A DNA stretch of 64,000 nt from Hyaloscypha bicolor E (lineage: Eukaryota > Ascomycota > Leotiomycetes > Helotiales > Hyaloscyphaceae): contig NW_020194619.1 in NCBI RefSeq assembly GCF_002865645.1, positions 1,090,442 to 1,154,441 on the forward strand, read 5' to 3'. Position numbers and translations under genes: made by a program. Positions within the stretch are counted from its first letter, which is position 1, and every line of letters starts with the position of its first letter. This document shows, piece after piece, positions 12,345 through 24,987 of this stretch. The notes beneath the pieces were generated by a model. That model searched no databases, had not been told where the DNA came from, and saw only the letters and a list, made by a program, of their open reading frames with translations.

Positions 12345-12941
12345 TTAAGCTCCCGCACCGAGTCCTGCTCCAAGTCCACCTCCCAAGCCACCACCAAGTC
12401 CAAACGCATTTCTTCCCCTTCCCAACCCTTCCCCTACCCTAGGCGATCCAACACCAACACCAAGACCCAACCCCCTCTCCCTTAAATCTCTCTCCATCCC
12501 AAACCCTCCTCTAGGACTTGGCCACCCTTCCCCAACTCCACCGCTCAAGACTCCCCTATAACGATTCTCATACCCCAGGCCATTCCCACGATCATAAAAA
12601 TCCTCTCTCATCCTCCGTCTTGCGTTTCGACGACGATGCCGTTCTCGTTCCCTGTACCAGCGGCGCCAGGAATCAGAACTGGAGGAGCTGGCGCTATTGT
12701 TGGAGCGGGAGGGGAGGGATACGGCGCATGAGGTGTGGTGGTGTCGGCGTCGGTGGGGGAAGTAGTAGGGGTGACGGATGTAGAAGTAGCGGGTCGGTAG
12801 GTAGTGGGAGGCGTGGGCCCACCAGAGAAAAACTACTAGGAAGAGGAGGAAGATGAGGGAGGCTATGACTACTCCAACGATGACACCGACGCCTAAAGGG
12901 GTGTCACGGCGGACAACGAGAGCTATGGCAGTTGGTGGCAT
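12345..12941 (-). CDS. small single-TM protein with Arg-rich and Gly-rich tail
   Basis: 198 residues in one frame from ATG 12941. A strong hydrophobic segment at about residues 17-41 is followed by aromatic/His-rich sequence, a Ser run, an Arg/Glu-rich block and a Gly/Leu repeat tail ending GLGAGLGAGA. No family is recognised. The type I or III single-pass layout with a long basic cytosolic tail fits many uncharacterised fungal membrane proteins. There is an open upstream region on the same strand, so a short 5' exon (for example a secretion signal) could be missing, but I found no frame-consistent splice. It converges on the dynamin-like gene, with about 220 bp between stops. Confidence 0.55.
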   Translation of the reverse strand: MPPTAIALVVRRDTPLGVGVIVGVVIASLIFLLFLVVFLWWAHASHYLPTRYFYIRHPYYFPHRRRHHHTSCAVSLPSRSNNSASSSSSDSWRRWYRERERHRRRNARRRMREDFYDRGNGLGYENRYRGVLSGGVGEGWPSPRGGFGMERDLRERGLGLGVGVGSPRVGEGLGRGRNAFGLGGGLGGGLGAGLGAGA

Positions 12942-13572
12942 GGAAGTTGCGGTGAGGGAAACTTGTGAAGGCGAGGCTGGGGGTTACCTTGGGCTGGAAA
13001 GAAGAGAAGGAATTGCCGGGATGGTTGGACACATACAGCAAGCTGAGAATTGAGCTATTCTGTAGAAGAATGAGCCTGAGAAGCGGGAATTTCGCGGGGA
13101 AGTCCAAAATCGGCGAGAGGGAGATGTGGAGATGATATGATTTCAAGACTTATGATACCATTGTGGTACAGTAGGGAAGATCGATTGCTGCCTTAGAGCT
13201 GATGTCCTCCTCGATGTTCGTATCAGTTTGTACAATGCAAACAATCTATGTGCCGGACGGTCCCGGTGACAAGGCTTAGAAATAAGTAAAGCCGCAAACA
13301 GATAGCGACAGCTGTGATACTTCAACCGCATGATTGCTTGACTCGAAAGATAGAAGTAAGGGTCCAATAGTTCGAGAGATGTGCCTCGACCTCCATCTAG
13401 TCACGCTTCGGTGTGACATGAACAGAGTGTCACCCAATCTCTGGGCTCGAAAAAGAGCACCAAAGGAGAAATAATAAAGGCGGAGAAGCTTCCTTTACAT
13501 GGTAGAAAGAGGCTCCAAATCTTCTCCAAGGTCTACTGCTTCTCCGTACCCAAGACTGCATCCCTCTAGCCA
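12942..13572. other. intergenic, nothing recognised
   Basis: About 630 bp between two minus-strand genes; only short frames without signature. Confidence 0.45.
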
Positions 13573-14214
13573 TTATTCCTTGCCCAATGGGCTCAGCAGC
13601 CAACTCAAATCTTTTGCCTGCTCCTCACCCAAGAGCCCCTTGAGTCCTGCAGGGGATAGGAAGTCATGATCACAAAACTCAAATCCAGGAACAACGGTTT
13701 CGCTGATTAAGAGTCCCTGACTCTCCTTTCCACCTTCTTCATCAGGCAACAAGAAAGATGCTTTGTATTTTCCTCCTTCAACTATCCACTGAAGCTTCTC
13801 GCCCTTTGCAACGTCATGGCCAACAACAAACGTCTCTACGCGTTTCTGCTCGCCACCTTCATCGGCGTGAATCAAAACATAGCGGCCCCGCCCTTGATGC
13901 AGGGTATGAATAATCCGCGCTTTATTTCGGTGGAAACCGCCTTGCAGTCCGTTTGGTGTGAGCAGATAAAATATCGTTGTTGATGAATTCCGGACCTGAG
14001 GATTAAAGCCGGGCAGTTTTGGAGCAAGTTCCGAGGTGGAAGACTCCTCAAATGGGAAAGGAGAAGGAACCGTGTCTGGAGCTCGGTCTGTTTCCTTGAA
14101 GAAGCCTCCTTCAATGTGGGGTACTAGCTCTAATTTTGCGATGAGTTCTTGGATATGTGGAGATTCTTGGGTATTTGAAGAGGGTGAGAAACTAGGCCTC
14201 AGAACGGTCGCCAT
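13573..14214 (-). CDS. Cupin_5 (DUF985) family protein
   Basis: 213 residues in one exon from ATG 14214. The N-terminus ELIAKLELVPHIEGGFFKETDR-type block, the ST-x-IFYLL strand, the HRNKARIIH strand and GFEFCDHDFL near the C-terminus are the hallmarks of the DUF985/Cupin_5 beta-barrel family (predicted sugar-isomerase-like fold). About 30 residues of Ser/Pro-rich insertion sit in the first third. The reaction is not known for the fungal members. The frame extends nine codons upstream only to a TTG, so ATG 14214 is preferred. It is divergent from the ArfGAP gene. Confidence 0.85.
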   Translation of the reverse strand: MATVLRPSFSPSSNTQESPHIQELIAKLELVPHIEGGFFKETDRAPDTVPSPFPFEESSTSELAPKLPGFNPQVRNSSTTIFYLLTPNGLQGGFHRNKARIIHTLHQGRGRYVLIHADEGGEQKRVETFVVGHDVAKGEKLQWIVEGGKYKASFLLPDEEGGKESQGLLISETVVPGFEFCDHDFLSPAGLKGLLGEEQAKDLSWLLSPLGKE

Positions 14215-15010
14215 CTTGAAGCAAAAGCGCAAAGTAAACAAGCAAGTGATAAAGCTCTTTGATATATATATGAGAGCACAGTAATGAGATATTCAGAATA
14301 ATGGGAAGCAGAACCATATATGCCTGTCAGGTCGCTGGCGGTGTGAGAGCTCTGCGGCCGATTGATAAGCACTACAAAGCGACAAGCTGTTGAATACTTC
14401 TCATGTCAGCGTAAAGTGGAGCTGACGTTTCTCTAATCCGATGTTCCGAGCCTATACAAATGGTTCAATATAATACATCGCGATATGCACTTGCTTCTGG
14501 GATGTGGAGAGTGGTGACCGGGTACAATCGCGGGGCAGCTCATAACGAAGCCGAAAACCCCCTTTGATGTCTGAACCCCTGGACTCCTGGACTCCCAGCA
14601 GAAGACTTCTTTGATCTTGATCGACGACTATCGAAAATATCCATGAAGCTCTCCGGATCAAGATACACGTAATTACGATGAAAATGATGGAGTGACAAGG
14701 GGGGCAGCAAGGACAACGCAGGGACCCTTTATTTCCAAAGAAGGGAAAGCGGTATCTGTAGCGAGGGCCAGGACTTGTGGCCGCCCATGCACCTTGAATC
14801 CAGAACACTGCTCGATCGATGTCTCCTTTCTTCACCACCTTTGCGCATTGCCGCTGCTTGCGCTCTCACGAATAACGACCTGAACGAGTTCCTGTACATT
14901 CTCTGGATGCATTGTATAATCTTGTAATACCATTCGGCCCAGTTTCAGTCAACCTTTGTTTGTTTTGGACCCATCCGCATCAGCATTTGATTCATGACAA
15001 TTTCTTCGCG
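14215..15010. other. divergent promoter region
   Basis: About 800 bp separating the starts of the Cupin_5 gene (minus) and the ArfGAP gene (plus). No conserved frame seen. Confidence 0.5.
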
Positions 15011-17128
15011 ATGTCCGGAGCATTGAGCAAGCGGCAGCAGGCGCGCAACGAGCGCGCCCTTCAGGATCTCATAAAGTCAGTACCAGGGAACAATGTTTGT
15101 GCGGACTGCCAGGCGCGGAATCCAGGTGAGCAACAAAGTTGTTCGAGGGGGGACTGAACTCATGTACTAACCCTATCGTAACAGGATGGGCAAGCTGGAG
15201 TGTAAGCAAGGCCTTTGTCATTTCTTAGTATATATACCGTGGTTGATACTTACTCCGTCCAGTTGGGCATATTCCTGTGCATGCGGTGTGCCGCCCTGCA
15301 TCGGAAGATGGGTACACACATCAGCAAAGTCAAATCGCTAAGCATGGATTCATGGTCAAATGACCAAGTCGAAGTATGTCCAACCTATTCAATTCCCTGA
15401 AAAGTCTCTAACTTTCCACAGAATATGAAGCGCGTTGGAAACATCGCCTCAAATCGAATATATAATCCTCAAAGTGCGAAGCCGCCCATCCCGTTCGATG
15501 TTGACGAAGCAGACTCGGCGATGGAAAGATTCATCAGGCAGAAATACATGGAACGGGCAGTTAAGGCTCCTGTACGAAATAATACAGGAAGCACAAACTC
15601 CGACGACCAACCACCCCCTCTGCCACCGAAAACTGGTAGCAGGTTTGGCTTCAGGTCGGCATCGTCGATTTTCCCGCTCTCTTCGAAACACCGCCGGGAG
15701 GCAGCGCAGCCCGATTTCGAAAACTCTGGACAGAGAACGCCATCGCCTCCAAGAAATAAGCAATCTAAGGTATTTGGTTTTTCTGTAGGAGCCGGAGACT
15801 CGGACGATCTGGATTTGAAAATGGCCAAGCTACAGGATATGGGCTTCAGGGACGAGAAGACGAACATGGCAATCTTAAAGGGGCTCGGGGGCAATTTAGA
15901 GAAAACGATTGAGACCTTGGTCCGTTTTGGAGATAGCGGCACTAAGGGTCTGAAGCCCCCAGAAGCAACTCCTACTTCTCGATCAAGATCGCCGATGAGC
16001 GCAACTGCTGGACTGACAATAAATCGGACACGAGAGCAGCCTTCGCAACAGTCGAGCAATCCATTTGATATGCTGGATGCACCACCACCCGTTGCACAAC
16101 CTCAATCTTCTCAATCAACTGGATCCATGGCTCACTCACAAAATCAGATGATGGGAAACAATCCATACCAGGGAGCAAACTCGAACCCTTTTGGACTTAT
16201 GCCATCTCAATCCCAATACAACCTCAACCAAGCCTTCCAGAACATGTCAGTTTCGAACTCACAGCCTCTTTTCCCGAACCATACTGGCGGTTTCCCAGGT
16301 CCTCAACCCCCGCAAAATCACCAACTCTACCAACAGTCGATGACTCCCCCAGTCCCTTCTCTGCCTCAACAATACTACCCCTCCGTCATCTACGAGAATC
16401 CTGGGCAGCAACCTGTGCATGAAAACTATAATCCGTTTATCCAACAACAGATGCAGCCTCAAATACAGCGACAAATGCAACAACCACCACCTCTAAATAC
16501 AAACTCCCAGAGTAATCCGTATAACCAACAGGTCTCGACACCACAGAACCTATATCATAGTCCGTTGGAGCAAGCACCAAGTCAACAGTATCCAACGACG
16601 TACTACGGGAACAATGCTCAGCAGATGAACCCGTTCCTTAATCAAACTGCTACCCAGCAACAGATGAACCCTTTCTTTACCCAGGAGAATGCGCGGCAAC
16701 AAAGTTATCCCCCAATGATGGCACAGCAGACCGGAAGAGCTGACAAACGGAGTATCCTCGACCTCTATAACTATCCGCAGTTAGCGCCAACCCCTCTGTA
16801 TCAGCAGCAGCAACCACAGCAGGATCAAGGGCAGACACAAAGCCAATCTTCGAATCAGGGGATGGGGGATTTCCAGCAGCAGAGAAGTGTGTCGAGTCCT
16901 CTGGGGACACAAGCAGGCAGCAAGAACCCTTTCGCACTAGGTGGAGGAGGCGTCGCACAGAATCCTGCTGGAGATTCGGTAGGAAATATGCCGCAATTCG
17001 CGCCGAACCAGAATGGGCCGCGACACGCAAGTCAAGAGTCTGTGAATGTGGATGGAGGGTGGCATACTGGGAATGGGCGGCATAGCCCTGACGCATGGGG
17101 CTCGATAAGTGCTAGATCTTTGAGATAG
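15011..17128 (+). CDS. ArfGAP with UBA domain and Q-rich tail (Gts1/Ucp3-like)
   Basis: Four exons, 15011-15125, 15185-15201, 15263-15373 and 15422-17128, give 649 residues. The ArfGAP zinc finger is complete only after splicing: Cys30, Cys33, Cys50, Cys53 with the typical 16-residue spacing, followed by the catalytic-type Arg58 in LHRKMG. A UBA domain (DMGF, about residues 213-255) follows, then about 390 residues rich in Gln, Asn and Pro with repeated NPF motifs, which suggest binding to EH-domain endocytic proteins. This order matches yeast Gts1 and fission-yeast Ucp3, GTPase activators for Arf in vesicle traffic. Exon 2 is only 17 nt and encodes part of the loop between the two Cys pairs. 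Confidence 0.9.
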
Positions 17129-17927
17129 TATCAATGAATACGTCTTCTGAGGGTCTTCTGAGGGTCCTCTCTGGGCCTATCAACTTAGGGTTCGCTATTG
17201 GTAGGCCGGATCCGGATCCGATCCTCTTTCTGCCGTGTGAGACGCATGTCCAAAATCAGGTCCTTTTTCAACGTCCACGCATGCCGAGGCGTTCGGACCG
17301 AAAGCTATGACGGCTGTGGCCGTGTTGGAACCGTCAACTTGAACCTCTTCTCCTCAGTTCCCGTACTAATCAACACAGCTCTTACGAAATATAATGACAC
17401 CACCCATTCGGCCTGTTCGGCCTGTTCGGCCTCGTCGGCCGCAGCGAAAGTCACACAGTGCACTATTCGTCGATCGCCACATTGGCATGTTGAGAAAGGC
17501 CGAGAAACAGGGTTCTGAGCGGCAGCGTCAAAAGATGGAGGAAAATTTCCCCGCTATGCTGCAATGCGGGGCAAAGACAGGCGCACGAAACCCTGGAATT
17601 GCATAGCGAACTGTTCCTGGCTGCGGGAAGCCAATAAAGGATTAGACGAGAGTGAGATCTACCTGCCAAAATTCCACCGAGACTGCCTCTCCATGCTCTG
17701 AACCAACCTGCCAGATGCCATGTGCGGGTCATCCTTGGAAGTGGGTGGAGGCACGGCGTCATTGGGGATGCACCTTTTCCATTACCTTGGGACCTTAAAT
17801 ATCGCGGGAAGCTACCAGTGGACATGACAGATGCTTTAGCACAGACACGAAGCTCGGGACGAGATGGGAATTGCGTTCTTCCTCCTTCAATAATTTTTGA
17901 CTTTTCCATTTCACAGTATCTCGCACA
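17129..17927. other. intergenic; promoter of the trehalase gene
   Basis: About 800 bp with short direct repeats (a TCTTCTGAGGG doublet near 17145-17165, a triplicated CGGATC near 17205-17222, and CGGCCTGTT units near 17410-17440). No gene is supported. Confidence 0.4.
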
Positions 17928-20900
17928 ATGGGTAACTTCACGACGTTACTATTGGTGCTTCTGGTGCTGAGCTTTGGAGCTCAATCCCAGACCGACTTCT
18001 CAGTTACTACAACCTCAAATTATGCTTGGAATCAGACTGAGTGGTCTTTGACTACTACAAAGTTCGTTCCGGGACAGTACCAATCTCGCATGTCTCTTGC
18101 CAATGGGTGCGTGGCTATTGTTTCTTGTCTGGAGTGGAACAAGAACTGACTCAATCTGCTGTAGATACACTGGAACTTCTCTTTCTGCCGCAGGACCTTT
18201 CTACGAAACGGACGTCAACCAGACCGATGCAAGCGGTACTCAACCTACAAATGGCTGGCCCTTGTTCGACACCAGAATTGCTTTCTCGACCATCTCAGGC
18301 TTCTATGACGTTCAACAAAATGGCAGTGGAACAAACTACCCTTGGCTGAATCAGTATGGTTGGGAGTCGTTCATCAGTGGTATTCCGCACCCGACTGCAA
18401 TTGTTTTTGCTTTTGGGGACAACTATCTGGATGCAACAGTCAAGAACACCACACTCTCCGACTTCCAGTCAAAGATCTCTTTCAAGACTGGGGTTGGCGA
18501 GTGGTCTTATACTTGGAGCCCACCAAACTCTGCCGCCACTTTCAATGTTTCTTACACCGCATTCTTCAGCAGAGCGAGGCCGAACGTGCTTGCTGTTAAA
18601 GCTAGCATCACGCCCTCCAATGACATCAGCGGTACCATCACCGATTTACTGGATGGCCGGAGCGCTGCCAGATCCTATCTGAATACCAAGGGAATGGATA
18701 CAAATGGCAGCACTATCTACACCTCCGTACATCCCAATGGACTTGCGAATATCACGGGATATGTCATTTCTGGAGCCAACTTCTCAAATGCCTACACGAA
18801 TGCATCGTCTAGAGCTGCTGGGAGTGGACCGTATGTTCCCCAGAACGACACTACAATTTCCCAGTCATTCAAAATCAACCTCAAGAAGGACAAGACAGCT
18901 ACCTTTTACAAATATGTGGGGATTGCATCCAACGATAAATTCCCCGATGCAGAGTCAACTGCTCGCGGGGCCCAAGAGACCGCTCAATTAAATGGCTGGG
19001 ACACATTATTCAACGAACATGTGACTGAATGGTCCAAAATCTTGACAGCAGATTCAGTGGACGACTTCACTGATCCTGCCACCGGCGAGCTTCCTGATGA
19101 TGTGAACACCAAGATCCTGCAAATTGCATCAGTGGCCAACACCTACTACCTCCTCCAGAGTCTTCAGCCCGATGGAAGCGGGTTGAACGACAACAGTATT
19201 TCTGTCGGTGGTTTGGTCTCCGACTCTTATGCTGGACTTGTATTCTGGGATGCCGATTACTGGATGGCTCCCGGCCTGAATCTTGCCTTCCCGGGCTGGA
19301 GCAAGCAGATTAGTAATTTCCGCATTAAACAACATCCGCAGGCTTTGGAGAATGCCAAGTTCAATGGGTATCCGGAGGGGAGCGCACTCTACTCTTGGAC
19401 GACGGGGAGATATGGAAATTGCACCGGAACAGGGCCTTGTGTTGACTATGAATACCATCTCAACTACGACATTTCCTTCAACCTCTTCCAGCAATACAAC
19501 ATCACCAATAACAAGACTTGGTTCGACAATGGACCGAGACAGGTTATTGAATCTGCAGCAAACATGACAGGAAACCTTCTCAAGTATAATGAGACGACGA
19601 AGACATTTTGGCTTCGCAACATGACTGATCCAGATGAATATGCCAATAACGTTGACAACGGCGCTTTCACAATCGCTAGCGCGGCCGAGCTGCTGAGGCT
19701 TGCCAACAATCTGAGATTAGATCAAGGCCTTCCAATCAACGATACTTGGCAGACACAATGGCAGAATATTGCTTACCCAAGTGCTCCGTCGAACATCACC
19801 CTGGAATATCAGACGATGAATAACAGTGTTGCCGTCAAACAAGCTGATGTAGTGTTGTTGACGTATCCGCTTGATTACGGCGAGGACTACAGCGCTGGTG
19901 ACAAGCTGCTCGACTTGGATTATGTAAGTCTACAAAGAAACTTGTAAGATCTGAACTAATGAGAAGCAGTATGCCAACAAGCAGTCTCCTAACGGACCTG
20001 CTATGACTTACTCAGTTTTTGCAGTGGATGCCAATGCATTATCCCCAAGCGGCTGCTCCGCTTACACCTACACGCTGAATGGCTTCTTGCCGTATCTTCG
20101 TGCACCTTGGTTCCAGTTCTCTGAGCAAGCCGTTGATGATGTTGCTCTGAACGGAAACACCAATCCCGCCTTCCCATTCCTTACAGGCCATGGAGGTGCA
20201 AACCAAGTTGTACCGTTCGGATTTTTGGGTATTCGAACCGATCAACCAGTTCTGTATCTCGACCCCTCCCTGCCTCCCCAAATATCCCACGTGAAAGTCC
20301 GTACTTTCTACTATGCAGGCGCCACTCTTTCTGCCTCTATGAACACAACCCACACGACTCTCACGCGCCTATCTACACCTGCCTCAGCAGGCGTGATCGA
20401 TCTCTACGGAAACACCGCTCTCCCCTTCTTCGTGGGAACGCCAGGCTCACAAACCACGGACTACAATCTTGCCATCAACCAAACAGTCACCGTATCCAAT
20501 CGCCTATATTGGCAAAACCTAACCCACGCCTCCAACCTCCTCCAATGCCTTCCCGTAACAAGCGAAGACGCATACGCACCCGGCCAATTCGCCCAAGCAG
20601 CCATCGACGGCGCGACCTCCACGCGCTGGCAGCCAGCAAGCAACGAGTCTGCCTCGCTGCTCGTCAACATGACCACCGTCCCTTCTCATCCAGTTTCAGG
20701 AATCTTCTTTGATTGGGGTGGTCGCCCACCAAAGAATGTCATTGTTGAATTTGGCAACAGCACGGATGGGGAGAGCCTTTTTGGGACTGGGATTGTGATT
20801 GAGATTGACGGCATTACACCTGATGTGCCCTATGATGCTGCGGCTTATGCTGCCAGTAGTCAGCAGGTGGTGCCTGTAACGGGGAATACCACCACCGTTG

Positions 20901-21016
20901 ATGTTGAGGGTGGTGCGTGGAGCGGGGATTATGTGAAGCTGATTGTGGAGGGATGCTGGGAGGATGATGGGGAGGGTGCAACAGTGGGAGAATTCGTACT
21001 TATTGGTGCCTCGTGA
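17928..21016 (+). CDS. GH65 acid trehalase, secreted
   Basis: Exons 17928-18106, 18165-19923 and 19970-21016 give 994 residues. Residues 1-20 are a clear signal peptide ending at a small-residue site. The GH65 signatures are present: the substrate-pocket FWDADYWM (residues 420-427) and the DPDEY motif containing the general-acid Glu551. A discoidin (F5/8 type C)-like segment lies near the C-terminus (AAIDGATSTRWQP), as in other fungal acid trehalases. About thirty N-x-S/T sites fit a heavily glycosylated extracellular or vacuolar enzyme. It hydrolyses alpha,alpha-trehalose to two glucose, serving use of external trehalose (Ath1/AtreA group). The start ATG is directly followed by the signal peptide. 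Confidence 0.93.
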
Positions 21017-21975
21017 TATCTGGGATGAGGTGGTTTGATTTGGAACTTTTGGAGCGGAGGTTGGTAATAGGTAACAGGATATCAAGAATTCCAGGTTCTG
21101 AAGTTCTGAATGTAGTGGATTTTCTGGTGTTTTGTTGTTATTTGATGTGTGAGAGTGAAGTTCTGAGATCTCACACACTCTCGGCTCCCATTCTTGAGCT
21201 TTCGTTCAACCACAACTTGAGAGGTGCTGAACGCTAGGATTAACTCCATGGTGAAGGTTCGAGTTGAAAATAAGCTCCCCAAAAAAGCAGTAAGCAAAAC
21301 TGTGGTTGAAGTCAGCCTGGCTCTCAACTCGGCGATGTCGTTTGAGCCCCATTTGAGTCTACCCCAAGCCCTCTTGCTTTGGGATCCCAGGCTTTCGTAC
21401 TTCTCAAAGGGACCTTGCAAATCTTGAAGCACACCTTGAGGTCCAGCCATAGCTGTTGCGAGGCCGTCCTGGTTCGAGGCTGGGAGAGGTTGCTCGGACT
21501 GAGTTTCCTCGACTTCCCTCAGCACTGCGTGTCATGATAATACTTATTTCGAGTGGCATATTCTTGAAACTACCTGGAGCATCTCTGCAAGAGTTGTAGA
21601 CCGACCACGCAAGCGCTCAGACGGCTACGCAATCCCCTGCATGTATCCGAAACTCATCATGAGTGAATGTCCCACTACCGGTAGCACACTACCAGAGACC
21701 AAATGATACTTGAGAGATGTGTATAGGTGAAGCAGCTGCCTGCTTGGGCGTGGAAGTACAGAGTCCGGGGGCTTCAGATCTGCTATCTATTCTCGAGGGG
21801 AGGAAGATTGTGAAGTTGAGGTTGAGAAGCCTCGTCCTTTCCTCGATGGGAACCTCCGACAAGCGACACCAACCTACCCATATCCACCATATCATGTGAT
21901 TCACGTCGACAACTTCTAGATCACAAGTATTCTCAAGGAACGAAACGGTATCAATGATCGCTGGATGCGATTCGT
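21017..21975. other. intergenic between convergent genes, nothing recognised
   Basis: Space between the trehalase and decarboxylase stops. Short frames on both strands (21082-21525, 21689-21904) have no signature. Confidence 0.45.
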
Positions 21976-23472
21976 TTATGATGGAGAACCACCAACGACC
22001 TCTTTCAAAACGTCTGTTACCAACTTCAAATCTCTCTCAACCTCGACCTTCCATGTGCTCACAGCAATCCTACAAGCAGGCTTGCCTTCCCATTTAGTGC
22101 CCGAGACGTACATTCTCCTTGTTGCATTAATGTCGTTAACCAGATCTGAATTTTTCCTCTCGTCTTTGGCCCTGAATATCACAATGATGTGGGTGTCCTC
22201 AAAATGATCGTCCTTTGGACTATTCGAAGGCAGTAGTTCATAGTCGTTGCTTGCCTTCAGGAACTCCGAAACACCCCTGGCTAGACGAACCTGTTTTGCA
22301 AACACTTTGCCCAGTCCTTCTCGGCCATGGGCTAGAAGAACGGCGTAAACAGGTAAAGCTCTGAATCTTCGCGAGTTCTCAAGACCGATGTTCAGTGGTG
22401 AAGGGATCGACGCCTCGGGGCCTGATGAGAGATAGGCGGCATTGGGATTCTGAAAGATCGAGGAGAGCGCGTCTGCTGAGCGTGTAAGGAAGAAACCGCA
22501 ATCATATGGCACATTCAACAATTTGTGACAATCTCCTGTGACCGAGTCTGCTAGTTCGAGACCAGAGGTAAGACTGATGAGGGAGGCAAACTCAGCAGTG
22601 TTTGGCAGTGACCGGGCGAAAATGCCAAAGGCACCATCGACATGCAACCAAGCACCGTACTTGTCACACAAACCTCGAATTTTCTTCATTTCATCAAGTC
22701 CGCTCACGGCAAACTTGCCACTGTTGACCTCTCCCGCGCTGATTGCAACAATGCTCACAACACCTTCTTCCGAACGTCTTAGTTCACGTTCAAGGCTGTC
22801 GACATCGATCTTCCACGGCTCATTTTTGCTGACAGGAATATCTTTCACCGATTGTCGACCCAACCCATTCACGCTCGCAGCTTTATAAAGTGAGCTGTGA
22901 CCCATGGTGGTTAGCACTTGAATCTCCTTGATTCCAGCCTTCATACAAGCGGCCAAGATCCCAAGTTCACCCACGCCACTGCCCCCAACAGCATTATTAA
23001 GGCGTGAATTAACCACAAATTCACGGCCACATGCCAAGCCCAAGATGTTGGCACCAGTAGCACCTGTTGTAAACGTCCTCCCTCCCCACGCCGGCCCCAA
23101 ATTCAGAAGTTGAACAAGCATACCCAACGCTCGATCTTCCACGACAGTGGAGATGCTTTGGTCAGGCAAATGGACCATTGGACTCTGATCAAATGCTGTC
23201 ACAATGTTGTCGGCGACTTCGGCGATGGGGAACATTCCTCCAGTCACGAAGCCATAATAGTTTGACGACGTCTTGGTTCCGTTGAATCCGCCGGGTAGGT
23301 CACTCAGCAGGTGAGTTTCTGTGGCTGCTTCTCCGAGGCCGGTGGATGGGAGGGAAGCTACCAAGGATTTAGTTGCTTTCTGTATTGATGCTAAAGATGG
23401 GAGGGGATCGTTTGGGGTTGCGTCGACGATAGACCGTAGTTTAGCGTAGGAAGAGGACACTGAGAATGCCAT
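21976..23472 (-). CDS. PLP-dependent group II decarboxylase-like enzyme
   Basis: 498 residues in one exon from ATG 23472. The fold-type I pattern of aromatic/glutamate/DOPA decarboxylases is visible: NYYGFVTGG near the N-terminus, the TTGATGANILG loop, the VDGAFG block with the Asp that contacts the PLP ring nitrogen, and GDCHKLLN with the Schiff-base Lys317. The C-terminal small domain ends in a RIAVSTWK strand. Fungal enzymes of this group act on L-tyrosine, L-DOPA, glutamate or related amino acids; the substrate cannot be assigned. No targeting signal is seen, so it is probably cytosolic. Confidence 0.88.
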   Translation of the reverse strand: MAFSVSSSYAKLRSIVDATPNDPLPSLASIQKATKSLVASLPSTGLGEAATETHLLSDLPGGFNGTKTSSNYYGFVTGGMFPIAEVADNIVTAFDQSPMVHLPDQSISTVVEDRALGMLVQLLNLGPAWGGRTFTTGATGANILGLACGREFVVNSRLNNAVGGSGVGELGILAACMKAGIKEIQVLTTMGHSSLYKAASVNGLGRQSVKDIPVSKNEPWKIDVDSLERELRRSEEGVVSIVAISAGEVNSGKFAVSGLDEMKKIRGLCDKYGAWLHVDGAFGIFARSLPNTAEFASLISLTSGLELADSVTGDCHKLLNVPYDCGFFLTRSADALSSIFQNPNAAYLSSGPEASIPSPLNIGLENSRRFRALPVYAVLLAHGREGLGKVFAKQVRLARGVSEFLKASNDYELLPSNSPKDDHFEDTHIIVIFRAKDERKNSDLVNDINATRRMYVSGTKWEGKPACRIAVSTWKVEVERDLKLVTDVLKEVVGGSPS

Positions 23473-24987
23473 GACTAATGGGATAGACTCAATCCTCTCT
23501 TTCTCTCAACGTGAGATTTGAAGATGAACTTGAAAAACAATGGGGCGAAACCAAGATAGAATGAAGCCAAATATCGTCGTCGGATGAGTCACTTGAGCTT
23601 TCCTGGCGGTGAGGTTTTGCGGTATTAGGCTTTGAAATCCCTGAAAGCCGGCAGCGCCCGCGTTCAGGGGACTCGTGCTGTAAGCGAGAGCAGTACCGCT
23701 TTTCATCGAGAAGCTAAGGGTTAACATCTTTAAACTTTGACACAAGGCTTACTCTTAATTCATCACTCAGTCTTCTGTGACTGTACCTTGTTACCAGCGT
23801 ATGGGATTTAGGTTGAATTCACTCCCTTGTGCTGTTCTCCGAGGGGGCCGGGCCGCGAACGTTGGGCCATTGAAGAGCTGACCGTCCAGCCGAACCTCTT
23901 CAACGCCAATATCTCGTTCTTTTATGTACAGTACCAGTATAGCTTATCACAAAATCCACGACCTCCACATCTCAAATCTCGCTAACTGATTCGTATCAAG
24001 CCGTCTGCTCGGCACAGCATCGTATTCGCTTTCGGCCCCGCATGCCTCCCCTTCGCTTGTGTATAGGCGTCCCCTGACACGATCCGATCCCAAACCGGAA
24101 AGCGAGAGCGAATGCGAAGATTGCCGACTTGCAACAAAGTAAATTCTCTCTTCTTTGAAGGGGATGGGGTCCATGGGGGGCGGGGCGGTGTGGAGAGGTG
24201 TGTCAGTGCTTGTCAAGTGGCGGAGGTGATGGGAGAATGGGCGACTTGGGACTGTGGCGGCCGACGTCGTGGGTATCAGGTGGAGTTCGGGAAAATGCGA
24301 GTAATATATTATCCGTACCGACACGGTACAGTATCTTGGTGGAACTTCAGTAAAATCTTATTTGAGATTTCATTGCTAAGCTTCTTTGCTCCAACTGTTC
24401 GATTATCCGCCAGCCTGCTGCTCCTCTGCCTGGTGACAGCTAGCATCCATTCAGCATCTCCCAATCTAACCACATGCTAAGCATTCGATTGAACCTCCAA
24501 GTGGGATCAATTTGAGTTTTGACAACAATCTGCTGGAGGTAATCTCCTGAACGGCAAAGAAATTTAAAATAGAGCCATATCCTCCACAAACAGCATCTGA
24601 AGATCATAACTTCAATTTCAAGGAGTGCCCCTCAATCTCGCTTAGGCCTTAACCCTTGCCAACGTCCCCTTTATTCCCGAATCACGTGTGATGCAGATAA
24701 TACATCATGATACATCTCTTTGAGGAAGAACAAAGGCAATTCTACCAGAAAGGAGAGGCCGGTTGACATGTGAGTGGAAACCTCATAACAATATACCTAA
24801 GAATATTCTTGTCCATTGCACATTCATTCGCTCAAATCTACTGATCGCATTTATCGACACGACTTCAACTGCCTTATCAATTTCTAAACATTTCTCACCA
24901 AAGCCTTATTGCACCTTTGCGCATCAAACACAACAGCACCCATAATTCTCATCCGGGTTCTCCATATCATCTGACAGTCCACTACGT
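23473..24987. other. intergenic, nothing recognised
   Basis: About 1.5 kb upstream of the decarboxylase and downstream of the permease. Short frames are present (for example 23947-24324 minus) without signature or ATG support. Confidence 0.45.

Noticed and set aside
15469..16059. 196-codon minus-strand frame
   Set aside because: Antisense to the well-supported ArfGAP/UBA exon 4.
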